Source: a virus
Reading direction: 5' to 3' (one strand)
Length of the DNA: 35,128 nt
IMG/VR virus record: IMGVR_UViG_3300030098_000835
Span: 1 to 35,128 of that record
The translations under genes were made by a program, and so were the position numbers. Of the stretch, positions 1 through 6,794 are shown piece after piece (the first letter of the stretch is position 1; every line of letters begins with the position of its first letter). The notes under the pieces were generated by a model. That model saw nothing but the letters and a program-made list of their open reading frames with translations. It was not told the origin of the DNA and made no database searches.

Positions 1-261
1 GATTCTTAATTGATTATTTTCTGCGGTTTGATTAGCCATGGCTTTAACAGATTCAATCATTTCATTTAAGCTTCCACTAGGAGATTGGTAGCTGAAAGTC
101 GCACCCTCGGGAAGTATTAAAGCTTTATCTACTCCTGATTTTAGCCTACTTTGACCTTCTTCTATTCCAGTAAAAACTGGCTGGCCTAACCTGAACCTTG
201 TACTTAGTGCTATCTCAGTCATCGCTATTGCTATATGCAAAGCTGCCCTAGTAACGTCATA
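1..261. repeat. terminal direct repeat, left copy (contig closure)
   Basis: This stretch matches 34868-35128 in the same orientation with only three mismatches, at 67/34934, 142/35009 and 184/35051. It lies inside the portal gene, and the reading frame runs through the join without interruption. The simplest reading is assembly overlap of a circular map, from a circularly permuted or concatemeric phage genome. A true physical terminal repeat is less likely, because it would cut the portal gene. Confidence 0.95.
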
Positions 262-936
262 AGAATTTTTACTAAACATCACTCTTGATATGGGATTGAT
301 TCCATAAGGGTTTATCATATCTTCGTTGCCTTGAACTGCGTACCTCTTCCCTTTTTCATCAAATTCAAAATGCATACCAGCAATTCCATCTCTGTCCTCT
401 GACCAAAACACATATCTTTTATCGGTAGCGTTTCCTTCTATTTCATAGCTATATCCGTAAGGTTCTGATTCGCCGTAGAAATAATACTCTTTTACATTAG
501 GTAGCACTTCATACTCCAACCTATTTTTACGCTCATTATACCTAGATTTAAACCAACAGCAACCTAATAGCCACGCTAGCTCAGCAAATTCTCTTGTATT
601 AGAATTTAATTTATAAGCTAAGCCTGTGTATTCTTCACTTATCTCACCTGCGATAAACCTTTGCGGATTATTTTTATACAACATCATCCTAGCTTTGGCG
701 AACCTAGGGACACAAGATTGAAAGAAAGGAGGAACTTGTTGCAGGCTGTCACTAGCAAACCACTGCTCTAGGTGAACATCGAGGTTCTGATTATAATAAA
801 AATCAAGTGACTCCATTATGCTCTTATCTTCTTTTTCTAGATAGCTTTTATATGCGTCTTTAACGCTGCTAAGAACAACAGCCTCAGACATTTCAGGGAT
901 AACAACTCTATTAACTGACTTACCAAAATTATACAT
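1..936 (-). CDS. portal protein, N-terminal part (continues across the contig join)
   Basis: Minus-strand frame that opens with ATG at 936-934 and is still open at base 1, giving 312 codons starting MYNFGKSVNRVV. It continues in the same frame in the right-end copy (34868-35128) down to the stop at 34436, so the joined protein is about 455 aa, a usual size for a siphovirus portal. The portal is the twelve-subunit ring at the capsid vertex through which DNA is packaged and ejected. The identification rests on position directly after the large terminase and before the head genes, on size, and on the aromatic/basic N-terminal half (for example VPPFFQSCVPRFAKARMMLY), which resembles portals of marine phages. 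The start overlaps the stop of the 37-aa ORF by one base (TGATG), so translation is probably coupled. Confidence 0.85.
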   Translation of the reverse strand, partial: MYNFGKSVNRVVIPEMSEAVVLSSVKDAYKSYLEKEDKSIMESLDFYYNQNLDVHLEQWFASDSLQQVPPFFQSCVPRFAKARMMLYKNNPQRFIAGEISEEYTGLAYKLNSNTREFAELAWLLGCCWFKSRYNERKNRLEYEVLPNVKEYYFYGESEPYGYSYEIEGNATDKRYVFWSEDRDGIAGMHFEFDEKGKRYAVQGNEDMINPYGINPISRVMFSKNSYDVTRAALHIAIAMTEIALSTRFRLGQPVFTGIEEGQSRLKSGVDKALILPEGATFSYQSPSGSLNEMIESVKAMANQTAENNQLRI

Positions 937-1049
937 CACTTGTTCCTCTTGTATCTTTGTATTTGTTTAGCTGTTCTCCCTTTACGTTTTAACTCCATAT
1001 TCTTCTTTAATTTTTTTCTCTTACGGTCTTTAGCTTTTTTATTTGGCAT
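936..1049 (-). CDS. 37-aa lysine/arginine-rich protein between terminase and portal
   Basis: Short ORF, MPNKKAKDRKRKKLKKNMEL followed by a basic tail ending YKRNK. Its ATG shares bases with the TerL stop (TAATG) and its TGA shares one base with the portal ATG (TGATG). A GGAG ribosome site lies about six bases upstream. This perfect fit between two essential genes makes it very likely to be translated. About half the residues are Lys or Arg, so it probably binds nucleic acid or an acidic partner. A role linking terminase and portal, or condensing DNA at the portal, is only an inference from position. No named family recognised. Confidence 0.8.
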   Translation of the reverse strand: MPNKKAKDRKRKKLKKNMELKRKGRTAKQIQRYKRNK

Positions 1050-2251
1050 TACCACTCCACGGATCTGCCAATCATTTTCCTGATGGGGAATTTATAACTT
1101 ATTGCATAGCTACAAGCGTCTAGTGCGTGTGTTAGCTCTATATTATCTTTAGCTAGACCGCCTTTCTTGTCTCTTTGGCATTGCTCTAAATCTTTAATAA
1201 GATGTACGCAAGAAGGATCTACTGTCATCCCTATTCTACCCTCAGCATCTTTCAGCTTCCTGTTTAAAGCATTCAACCTGTCAATGTGACTTGGGTGTGA
1301 TTTCTTAGCCCTAATTAGAAATCCGTGATCCCTGAGTATTTGGTGGTCGCTTCTCCTACTTGTTGTACTCCTAGCCTTACCTGCGGGATCTGGGTAACAT
1401 TCTGTGTTAGGGGCAATCTTTTTCATAGCTACGGCAAGTTCTTCTGTGTTGCTATTTTTCAATCTTATTTCATCAAAGAAATGTATAGTTCCATCTGTAA
1501 ATTGGCAAGCTAATACTGCAGTCATGTAGTCTACATTAAAATCTACACCCCACCAAAGGTTGCTAGAAAGTTCTTTTGCTTTTGCACAATGTTCATCTCT
1601 GTCAAAATTATAAGCAGCTCTATTCCCTGTTGTCTCAAAGCTACCTTCAAACTCTTGCCTAAACACAACTTCATCCATAGTTCTTTTAGCTAATTCTATT
1701 TCTTCTTTAGGAACAAAGCCACCGTCAATAGTTTTGAATTGCCAAGATTTCCAATTATTTTCCGCCTGACCTTTACTGTAAAGTTCATACATTATATCAT
1801 AACCTGACGGTGTTCCTATAAATAAACATTCTCCTTGCGTAGTAGCCAGCATAGGCATTATAATTTCTTCCCATACGTGAGGTTTGATGTAAGCCATTTC
1901 GTCCATCACCGCCTTGGTCAGCTCTACGCCTCTCAAGTTGTGTTCATTGTCCGCACCTTTCACGGCTAGCTCTGCCCCATTGTCAAATACTACACTCATT
2001 TCGCTCTCATTTAATTTAGCGTTATCAAACCCAGCGAACATTTGCCTGAGGACTGGAAAAACAATCATCTTACCTTGCCTGTAGGTTGGCGTAATAAACC
2101 AGCGTCTTTCATTAGGTTTAAATTCGTCTTTTAATAAATACATAAGGCTCAATACAGTCTTGCCCCATCTCCTACCCGCTACGATTACTTTAAATCTCGC
2201 AGGGTTATTCAATATTTCTTTTCTAGTTTTATTTACTGTCCAATTAATCAT
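1049..2251 (-). CDS. terL: terminase large subunit
   Basis: 400-aa packaging motor that cuts concatemeric DNA and pumps it into the prohead using ATP. The N-terminal ATPase has a Walker A loop VAGRRWGKT (residues 24-32) and a Walker B ending in Asp117-Glu118 (KAVMDEMAY). A coupling motif GTPSG follows at about residues 146-150. The C-terminal RNase H-like nuclease shows the expected acidic residues: Asp237 in WWGVDFN, Asp288 in YPDPAG and Asp378 in THALDAC. The ATG overlaps the end of the TerS frame by eight bases, and the stop overlaps the next ORF. Length and motif order are normal. The packaging strategy (cos or headful) cannot be read from this sequence alone. Confidence 0.97.
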   Translation of the reverse strand: MINWTVNKTRKEILNNPARFKVIVAGRRWGKTVLSLMYLLKDEFKPNERRWFITPTYRQGKMIVFPVLRQMFAGFDNAKLNESEMSVVFDNGAELAVKGADNEHNLRGVELTKAVMDEMAYIKPHVWEEIIMPMLATTQGECLFIGTPSGYDIMYELYSKGQAENNWKSWQFKTIDGGFVPKEEIELAKRTMDEVVFRQEFEGSFETTGNRAAYNFDRDEHCAKAKELSSNLWWGVDFNVDYMTAVLACQFTDGTIHFFDEIRLKNSNTEELAVAMKKIAPNTECYPDPAGKARSTTSRRSDHQILRDHGFLIRAKKSHPSHIDRLNALNRKLKDAEGRIGMTVDPSCVHLIKDLEQCQRDKKGGLAKDNIELTHALDACSYAISYKFPIRKMIGRSVEW

Positions 2252-2570
2252 CTATTACCATTACCTGTATAGGCTCTGATTTCGTTGTACGCTCTTGGCG
2301 TTCTAATGCTTTACCTTCAAGTCTTTCTACAATAAATTGAATAGCTCTCAAGTCTCCACGTTCTGCTAATTGAAATAATTTACTCACAACAACTTCTCTT
2401 CTTTCTTTCTCACCTTGTTTGGTAAAGCTGTATTCTTTTATTAAATCTGTATAAGCATTTCGCCTACCATTAGGGTTTCCAGATTCGCCTTTCTTCCACC
2501 TATTGCCAAGCGTGTTGCCTTTAGCGAATTGACCGTTCTTCTGTTTGTTTTCCGTTTGTTTATCAGTCAT
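2244..2570 (-). CDS. terS: putative terminase small subunit
   Basis: 108-aa protein whose middle carries the GNPNGRR motif (KKGESGNPNGRR, about residues 27-38) typical of the DUF5681 type found next to phage terminases. A helical region with SKLFQLAERGDLRAIQFIVERLEGKALER follows. The small subunit recognises the packaging site and regulates TerL. The call is based on this motif and on its place immediately upstream of terL, overlapping it by eight bases. Alternative: an accessory DNA-binding protein, with recognition done by another ORF, but no better candidate is present. Confidence 0.75.
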   Translation of the reverse strand: MTDKQTENKQKNGQFAKGNTLGNRWKKGESGNPNGRRNAYTDLIKEYSFTKQGEKERREVVVSKLFQLAERGDLRAIQFIVERLEGKALERQERTTKSEPIQVMVIDD

Positions 2571-2754
2571 ATTCTACTAATCCCATGACGAAAGCTTTGT
2601 TGAGTTTGTCTATTAGTTCTTTCACCTTATCGGTATCAATTTCATAAACGTCAAATTCCAGGCGGTAGTTGCCTGTTGTTTTAAGGTTTTTTATGCCTAC
2701 TAGTTCAGTCGTAAGAGCTATTCCGTCGCTTTTATTTTTTCTTTTTCTTTCCAA
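2563..2754 (-). CDS. 63-aa hypothetical protein upstream of terS
   Basis: Starts MERKRKNKSDGIALTTELVG with a basic head, followed by an acidic, beta/alpha-looking body (TDKVKELIDKLNKAF). It overlaps the end of the 27-aa basic ORF by 23 bases and the start of the TerS frame by eight bases, which supports translation as part of the packaging operon. No family recognised. A partner of the small terminase or another packaging factor would fit the position, but nothing in the sequence shows it. Confidence 0.6.
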   Translation of the reverse strand: MERKRKNKSDGIALTTELVGIKNLKTTGNYRLEFDVYEIDTDKVKELIDKLNKAFVMGLVEYD

Positions 2755-2815
2755 TTTTCTTTTTCTTTTTTGGACGACCTTTCTTTTTTCCGTAAGTTCC
2801 TTTACCCATCGGCAT
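2732..2815 (-). CDS. 27-aa lysine-rich microprotein at head of packaging operon
   Basis: ORF reading MPMGKGTYGKKKGRP followed by a run of lysines broken only by Ile-Gly. It has a clear AAGGAG ribosome site eight bases before the ATG. Tiny proteins beginning MPMGKGTYG and ending in a lysine-rich tail recur in tailed phages from marine samples, usually near head and packaging genes; that parallel is from memory. The function is unknown, and binding DNA or capsid/scaffold surfaces is an inference from charge. It is the first gene after the DUF932 terminator. Confidence 0.75.
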   Translation of the reverse strand: MPMGKGTYGKKKGRPKKKKKIGKKKKK

Positions 2816-2893
2816 GATAAAACTCCTTATTAGTTATTGATTAAGTTTGTTATGAATTTAAAACGGATAAGCTTATTTTTAAAAATGTAAAAT

Positions 2894-2941
2894 TAAATAA
2901 AAAAAATCCCCCGAAAAACGATGCGGTGTCAATCGGGGGAT
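2894..2941 (-). terminator. rho-independent terminator after the DUF932 gene
   Basis: On the minus strand a 9-base-pair stem ATCCCCCGA/TCGGGGGAT (arms 2933-2941 and 2906-2914) encloses an 18-base loop. It is followed directly by a run of about eight T residues and further AT-rich sequence. It sits 24 bases past the DUF932 stop and separates that unit from the packaging genes. Confidence 0.9.
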
Positions 2942-2964
2942 CTACTTGAGAGAAGAACGAAATA

Positions 2965-3837
2965 CTACGCTTCAGCTACCTCATAGTTTTTATAGCCAGT
3001 AGCTTTAAAGCCTTCAGGAGTTTGAATCTTCTTAGGCATCCAACCTTGATTTTCAAAATCACCTGTTGTAAGGTAGTGGTGTAACTCACAGTGTGCTTTC
3101 ATACGTGAGTAGTTTTCTACCTTCTTTAAACCCTCATTAGCACAGTTGTAAAGACTCCACATGTTCTTACCCTTGAACTCTTCGTGGCGAGGTTTGTTCC
3201 AATCGCCGAAAGCCACGTTGTTAGCGTTAGCTGTTAAAACGCCTTTGCCGTAGAGTTTTCCTAGGATTTCATAGCCTTGGTTTTGGCTTATTTCCATTGA
3301 CTTCAACTCATCCCTATCTTTGTTGAACATGTCGGTTATTTGAGGAAGCATGTCAGCTACATTCATGCTGTAACCTATGATGTCATCCCAGATTTCGCTT
3401 GTGTGTTTTCTAGCGAAGAAAAAACCGCTTTGAGACATCATACCGTTCAAGCAAACTAACAATCTTCCAGTGGCACCTATGCTAACTGGTAGCCATTTGT
3501 TGTAAGAATTCCTGATAGTTAGGGTAGGGTTTACTTCATCTAACCATTTCCCGTGGTTAGCGACTTTTTTACCTAGAACCAAATTAGTTTCAAGAACTTG
3601 ACCGTTAGTAGAAACTTGGTGAGTTTCTGTAACCACTTCTAACTCAGGTCTTTCAGCTAGCACTATCTCTTCAACCTTGTTAATCAACTGTAAGTGGCCA
3701 ACTGGCTTATAGCTTTTAGTAGCCTCAGGTTTAGGTATCTGGTTTAGGGAACCCCTCTTAACAAAATGATGCCCTCTACCGTTGATAGCGTTAGAGATTG
3801 TAGTTGTTTCAACTGTCTGTATGATTGAATTTGTCAT
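2965..3837 (-). CDS. DUF932 (phage/plasmid TIGR03299-like) protein
   Basis: 290 aa from the chosen start MTNSIIQTVETT. That ATG has AAGGAG eight bases upstream, while an in-frame ATG 13 codons earlier has no ribosome site and lies at the predicted transcription start. The core NSYNKWLPVSIGATGRLLVC, then NGMM, then FFFARKHT, matches the DUF932 family common in phages and plasmids. The biochemical role of that family is not established; an anti-restriction or DNA-associated function has been suggested because of context. This gene is a stand-alone transcription unit with its own promoter (3882-3910), an early-operon-like leader and a strong terminator, so it may be expressed highly or at a separate time. 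Its position directly after the DNA-modification block is suggestive. Confidence 0.85.
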   Translation of the reverse strand: MTNSIIQTVETTTISNAINGRGHHFVKRGSLNQIPKPEATKSYKPVGHLQLINKVEEIVLAERPELEVVTETHQVSTNGQVLETNLVLGKKVANHGKWLDEVNPTLTIRNSYNKWLPVSIGATGRLLVCLNGMMSQSGFFFARKHTSEIWDDIIGYSMNVADMLPQITDMFNKDRDELKSMEISQNQGYEILGKLYGKGVLTANANNVAFGDWNKPRHEEFKGKNMWSLYNCANEGLKKVENYSRMKAHCELHHYLTTGDFENQGWMPKKIQTPEGFKATGYKNYEVAEA

Positions 3838-3853
3838 TTTATGACTCCTTTTA

Positions 3854-3877
3854 TTCGTTGTTGTTGTTAAATCCATA
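3854..3877 (-). repeat. shared 5' leader motif, copy 1
   Basis: The mRNA-sense sequence begins TATGGATTTAAC, continues with AAC triplets and ends in GAA, just upstream of the AGGAGTC ribosome site of the DUF932 gene. A near copy is the leader of the early operon (13356-13376). A third copy lies on the other strand in a hairpin loop (13506-13524). Confidence 0.7.
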
Positions 3878-3881
3878 GCTA

Positions 3882-3910
3882 ATTTTACAACTGCTCTACG
3901 TAAAAGGCAA
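3882..3910 (-). promoter_or_regulatory. sigma70-like promoter for the DUF932 gene
   Basis: Minus-strand -35 box TTGCCT (3910-3905), 17-base spacer, -10 box TAAAAT (3887-3882). Predicted transcription would start near 3875, giving a leader of about 40 bases. The early-operon promoter has the same layout (TTGCTT, 17 bases, TAAATT) and almost the same distance to its ATG, which supports both. Confidence 0.7.
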
Positions 3911-3940
3911 GTCTTTTTTTAAAAAAGAAGTTACGTCAAT

Positions 3941-4049
3941 TTTTCAACGCTTGATATACGTACACGATTAGTGCTTTTCAGCCTAATCCACCACTACCTA
4001 TCCACTACTCTGGTTTACCCAGCTCCCTCTGCATATCAAAGCGTCAAAA
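3941..4049 (-). ncRNA. candidate structured RNA / multi-stem inverted repeat
   Basis: Two distant arms, 4049-4031 and 3960-3941, pair over about 18 base pairs with two single-base bulges and two G-U pairs in the minus-strand RNA. Enclosed between them are a second hairpin, CTGG-GTAAA-CCAG (4022-4010), and a third, GATTAGGC...GC-A-CTAATC (3988-3966), with a purine-rich unpaired stretch between. Together they form a three-way-junction-like fold. It begins on the stop codon of the kinase gene and ends about 30 bases before the DUF932 promoter. There is no T-run after it, so it is not a standard terminator, and no tRNA features are present. It could be a 3' stabilising element, a small RNA or a protein-binding DNA element. 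Confidence 0.5.
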
Positions 4050-4610
4050 TAATGAAGCCTGAGCAGGGTTAACTGCTCTATTGAATTCTCTATTTAAAAT
4101 GTAATCTATATTAGCGTTCATTTCATTTAAATCATTGTTGTTTAAAACGTGGCACGGGAAAGCGTTTTTAATGTTATCTACAGTAGTTCGTTTAGCCTTT
4201 ATCCATTCTTCGCTCTGACTATCACCTCTTTCTTTATGTCTTTTTTCTAAGATTTCTTTACCAGCTTCTAGAATGATTACTCTCAAATCTGTAGTGAGCA
4301 TAGAGCAGGTTCTAATAAAACTGGGTTTAAATAACCTATCGCCCTCTATATACGCATTATTGAATTCGCCTTTCTGTAAAAATTCTATCGCATCAGGTTG
4401 CACAGCCATAGAAAGCCTATCAGTTCCAGAAAATATTTCACCGCTATCTATGTAAACACCTAAAATAACGTTTTCTATTTTATCATCATGGTGTCCCTTG
4501 ACAAGCTTATACTCAAATTCATTCTTACAGTCAGTTCTTTTTTTGATTTCTTTCATCAAAGTAGATTTTCCAGAACAGGGAACTCCGCCTATTACTGTTA
4601 TATACCCCAC
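4044..4610 (-). CDS. P-loop kinase, putative 5-hydroxymethyluracil-DNA kinase
   Basis: 188-aa P-loop NTPase with Walker A GVPCSGKS (residues 9-16) right at the N-terminus, then GTDRLSM and EGDRLF motifs in the middle. A basic stretch ILEKRHKERGDS near residue 130 may act as the lid. The fold resembles nucleotide kinases. In thymidine-hypermodifying phages a kinase of this class phosphorylates 5-hydroxymethyluracil in DNA to activate it for replacement by an amine or amino acid; I infer that role here from the neighbours. It overlaps the upstream transferase-like gene by 13 bases, which supports coupled synthesis. Alternatives: a deoxynucleoside monophosphate kinase or another small-molecule kinase. 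It is the last gene of the early operon. Confidence 0.7.
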   Translation of the reverse strand: MGYITVIGGVPCSGKSTLMKEIKKRTDCKNEFEYKLVKGHHDDKIENVILGVYIDSGEIFSGTDRLSMAVQPDAIEFLQKGEFNNAYIEGDRLFKPSFIRTCSMLTTDLRVIILEAGKEILEKRHKERGDSQSEEWIKAKRTTVDNIKNAFPCHVLNNNDLNEMNANIDYILNREFNRAVNPAQASLF

Positions 4611-5728
4611 AGCGTCTCCTTTTTAATGTTTTCAAAAAAACTGTTTTCAAAACAATCAAATTCTTTATCCATCATTAAAACTTTTCCCGTTTCTCTAAAG
4701 TAATTTTGTTTAATAGGTTTCAATCCAGGATCACAGGGATTGTCTTCCAACCTTAAATACTTAGGTAAATGTTTTCTCCTGACGTTCCAAAAAAAATCGA
4801 AACACTTACCCCAGTTCTTTTCAGCTTTTATTATTCTTTGGCAAAACATGTCATTGTAGACATTGGGGTACCTTCTGTTTTTCCTATACCAAGACTTATA
4901 TGTGCAAAGCGTAGATTCTAGAGTAAAATAATTTACGTCTTTTATAAAGCTTCTATTAGCAAATCTTGTAGACGCTCTATTAAGTAGCCATTCTCCTAAA
5001 TCTTTGCAGCCTTCTATTACGTCAGGTGTGTGTAATTTGTCTTTCCCGTTCCACAATTCGTTACTTTTATGCTGGTCTAGGTCGTCTCTACCTATAACTT
5101 TTAATAACCCATTCCTATGGCTCATGCTACCAGAGTAATCGTCTAAGAATAAATGGTCAGGTTCTATATTCCTACCCATGATTCTTAAATATTCTAAATA
5201 ACTAAACGTGCTTAACCTACCGTACATAAAAAAGTTATTATACACCTCGTCCCAAGTTTCTTTAAAAGTTTCAAACCTATTAAAATAATCAACTTGGCTT
5301 TCACCTACTAACCCTAGGTAGTTTTTAACCATCTTGACTAAATGCCCTTTCTGGTACCTCCTATCCGTATCGTAATCAAGCTTCCTCCAATTTTCAGAAT
5401 GCCAATTTTCCATTTCAAGTAAATCTACGGTATTGTGGAAAGGAAAATTTTTCCATATTATATAAGTTGTGCACATGTTTTGAGTTACACCGTTTAAATA
5501 AGCTACCCAAAGCTTTTGTTCGTTATCCAATTCATATTCATCACAAAAATAAGGCATTAAATAGTAAACACACCCAGGATGACTTGCGTATTTCAAATGG
5601 AATTCATAGAATTTCATAAACACTTCTTCTCTGTAGTTCGGGTGTCTGAAATCTAAGTTCTTGTCAAGGTCTTTTACGGCTATTGAATTATTAAGTTCTC
5701 CATAAGTGTGTAAGGTTTTATAAGGCAT
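4598..5728 (-). CDS. amino acid:DNA transferase-like (alpha-glutamyl/putrescinyl thymine pyrophosphorylase family) protein
   Basis: 376-aa all-helical protein. The segment LDNEQKLWVAYLNGVTQN (about residues 67-84), then IIWKNFP and a Trp/Asp-rich LDYDTDRRYQKGHLVKMVKN, looks like the ADDT/aGPT-Pplase proteins of hypermodifying phages. Members attach an amino acid or polyamine to activated 5-hydroxymethyl-pyrimidine in DNA. A related family forms the helical domain of hydroxymethyluracil-DNA kinases, so this protein could instead be the substrate-binding partner of the separate P-loop kinase next door. I favour transferase because the kinase-helical-domain signature I remember (ERe.iR...PWT.D) is not seen. 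It overlaps the PLP gene by 11 bases and the kinase by 13. The assignment rests on recalled family patterns and is the step most in need of profile searching. Confidence 0.65.
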   Translation of the reverse strand: MPYKTLHTYGELNNSIAVKDLDKNLDFRHPNYREEVFMKFYEFHLKYASHPGCVYYLMPYFCDEYELDNEQKLWVAYLNGVTQNMCTTYIIWKNFPFHNTVDLLEMENWHSENWRKLDYDTDRRYQKGHLVKMVKNYLGLVGESQVDYFNRFETFKETWDEVYNNFFMYGRLSTFSYLEYLRIMGRNIEPDHLFLDDYSGSMSHRNGLLKVIGRDDLDQHKSNELWNGKDKLHTPDVIEGCKDLGEWLLNRASTRFANRSFIKDVNYFTLESTLCTYKSWYRKNRRYPNVYNDMFCQRIIKAEKNWGKCFDFFWNVRRKHLPKYLRLEDNPCDPGLKPIKQNYFRETGKVLMMDKEFDCFENSFFENIKKETLWGI

Positions 5729-6794
5729 TATATATCCTCGGCTCTGTTGTTATTTGTTTAAAAGCTTTTTCAGGTACTTTATCTAAATCAGGTTCACTAC
5801 CAACAATCCAGAACATAGTGCTACGTTTTTCAAGGTGGGGCAGTTTATCCATTAGGTACGTCATCACCTTTCCTTCGTAGGTCGGGTGTAGTTTTATCCC
5901 GTGATAATTATACGGCATTCTTTGTGAGTATGTAACGTATTTAGTTGAATGTAAATCATAATAATAAAGCTTGATTCTAGGTTTATTAGGCATAGGGTAA
6001 AAAGGGTAGAAATGCGGTGTTTTTATATCTAAATTCAAGCAATTTAACTTAGTATAAGTAGACAACATTAAAAGCCTTTCATTGATGTATTGTATTTTTT
6101 TGGGGCCAATCCCTATCAGGTGAACGTTTAGTTTCTTAGCTTTGTTTTCAGGTTTATTCATGTACTGCTGTAGGCCGTAAAGTATGCTTATAGCTGAATT
6201 GCAAGAACCAGTAGGCACAACTAAATCTTCTATATCTTCAGGCATATTCATCGTCTGGTTACCGCTCAAAGAATGAAAGGTTTCTATTTTACTGTTATCA
6301 TCATCGCTATCTACAGCTATACCGTATTTTAATTCACCAGATTTTGGCGTTGAATTTAATAAGGTTTTAACCCTCCTTTGCAAAACTGGGTTGTAGCCCA
6401 CCTTTATAAAATCTAATTCTGCACCGAAATACGTAGCTAGCTTCATCATATCATTTTTTAAGACAACTTGAGGCTTGGTTGCCCCAACAACATTAATAGA
6501 CTTAATTCCATAATGATAGCAGACCGCTGCAGACATCGGTATTTGCGGAGACAGAACAGAAGCACCGCTGTAAACAGTGTTTATTTTATTTTTATAATAA
6601 TCATTAATAATGAATATACATTGCCTAAGCTTCCCTCCGTTTATAGCACCGTAACCAAGCGGGGCAAAATAATCGTCTCTTTTGAAATGCATACCGCCTA
6701 TGTATTGGACTGGAGTCTCTACGTTTAAATAGTTTTCCCATTTAATTTTATTTCTGTCAATTTCTAAGGTTTTAAATATAGTCTCGTTTTTCAT
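5718..6794 (-). CDS. PLP-dependent enzyme, fold type II (tryptophan synthase beta / ACC deaminase-like)
   Basis: 358 aa. The PLP-binding lysine is probably Lys55 in INGGKLRQ. It is followed by SGASVLSPQIPMSAAVCYHYG (split as residues 76-85 and 86-96), equivalent to the substrate-carboxylate loop of this fold. The phosphate-binding loop is PTGSCNS, residues 194-200. Fold-type-II enzymes carry out beta-elimination, beta-replacement or deamination of amino acids. Sitting between the dioxygenase (one base away) and the transferase-like gene (11-base overlap), it most likely makes the amino acid donor or tailors the amino acid after attachment to DNA. Phages known to use a PLP enzyme here are reported to decarboxylate the adduct, but decarboxylation would be unusual for this fold, so the product may differ. 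The upstream part (residues 200-280) is less conserved-looking. Confidence 0.8.
   Translation of the reverse strand: MKNETIFKTLEIDRNKIKWENYLNVETPVQYIGGMHFKRDDYFAPLGYGAINGGKLRQCIFIINDYYKNKINTVYSGASVLSPQIPMSAAVCYHYGIKSINVVGATKPQVVLKNDMMKLATYFGAELDFIKVGYNPVLQRRVKTLLNSTPKSGELKYGIAVDSDDDNSKIETFHSLSGNQTMNMPEDIEDLVVPTGSCNSAISILYGLQQYMNKPENKAKKLNVHLIGIGPKKIQYINERLLMLSTYTKLNCLNLDIKTPHFYPFYPMPNKPRIKLYYYDLHSTKYVTYSQRMPYNYHGIKLHPTYEGKVMTYLMDKLPHLEKRSTMFWIVGSEPDLDKVPEKAFKQITTEPRIYNAL

Noticed and set aside
2816-2893. Promoter for the packaging genes
   Set aside because: A TTTACA box can be found, but no acceptable -10 box follows at 16-18 bases. A phage- or middle/late-specific promoter may lie here, but I cannot support one.
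3838-3876. Thirteen extra N-terminal codons for the DUF932 protein (start at 3876)
   Set aside because: No ribosome site is present there and the ATG falls at the predicted transcription start. The start at 3837 has AAGGAG at the right distance.
3911-3927. T7/A6 near-palindrome as a terminator
   Set aside because: A pure A/T self-complement without a GC stem is unlikely to terminate. It lies just upstream of the DUF932 promoter and may only be an A-tract/UP-like element.
3941-4049. tRNA or tRNA-like gene
   Set aside because: The fold has three stems but no T-loop GTTCAA-type sequence, no anticodon stem of the right size and no acceptor end.
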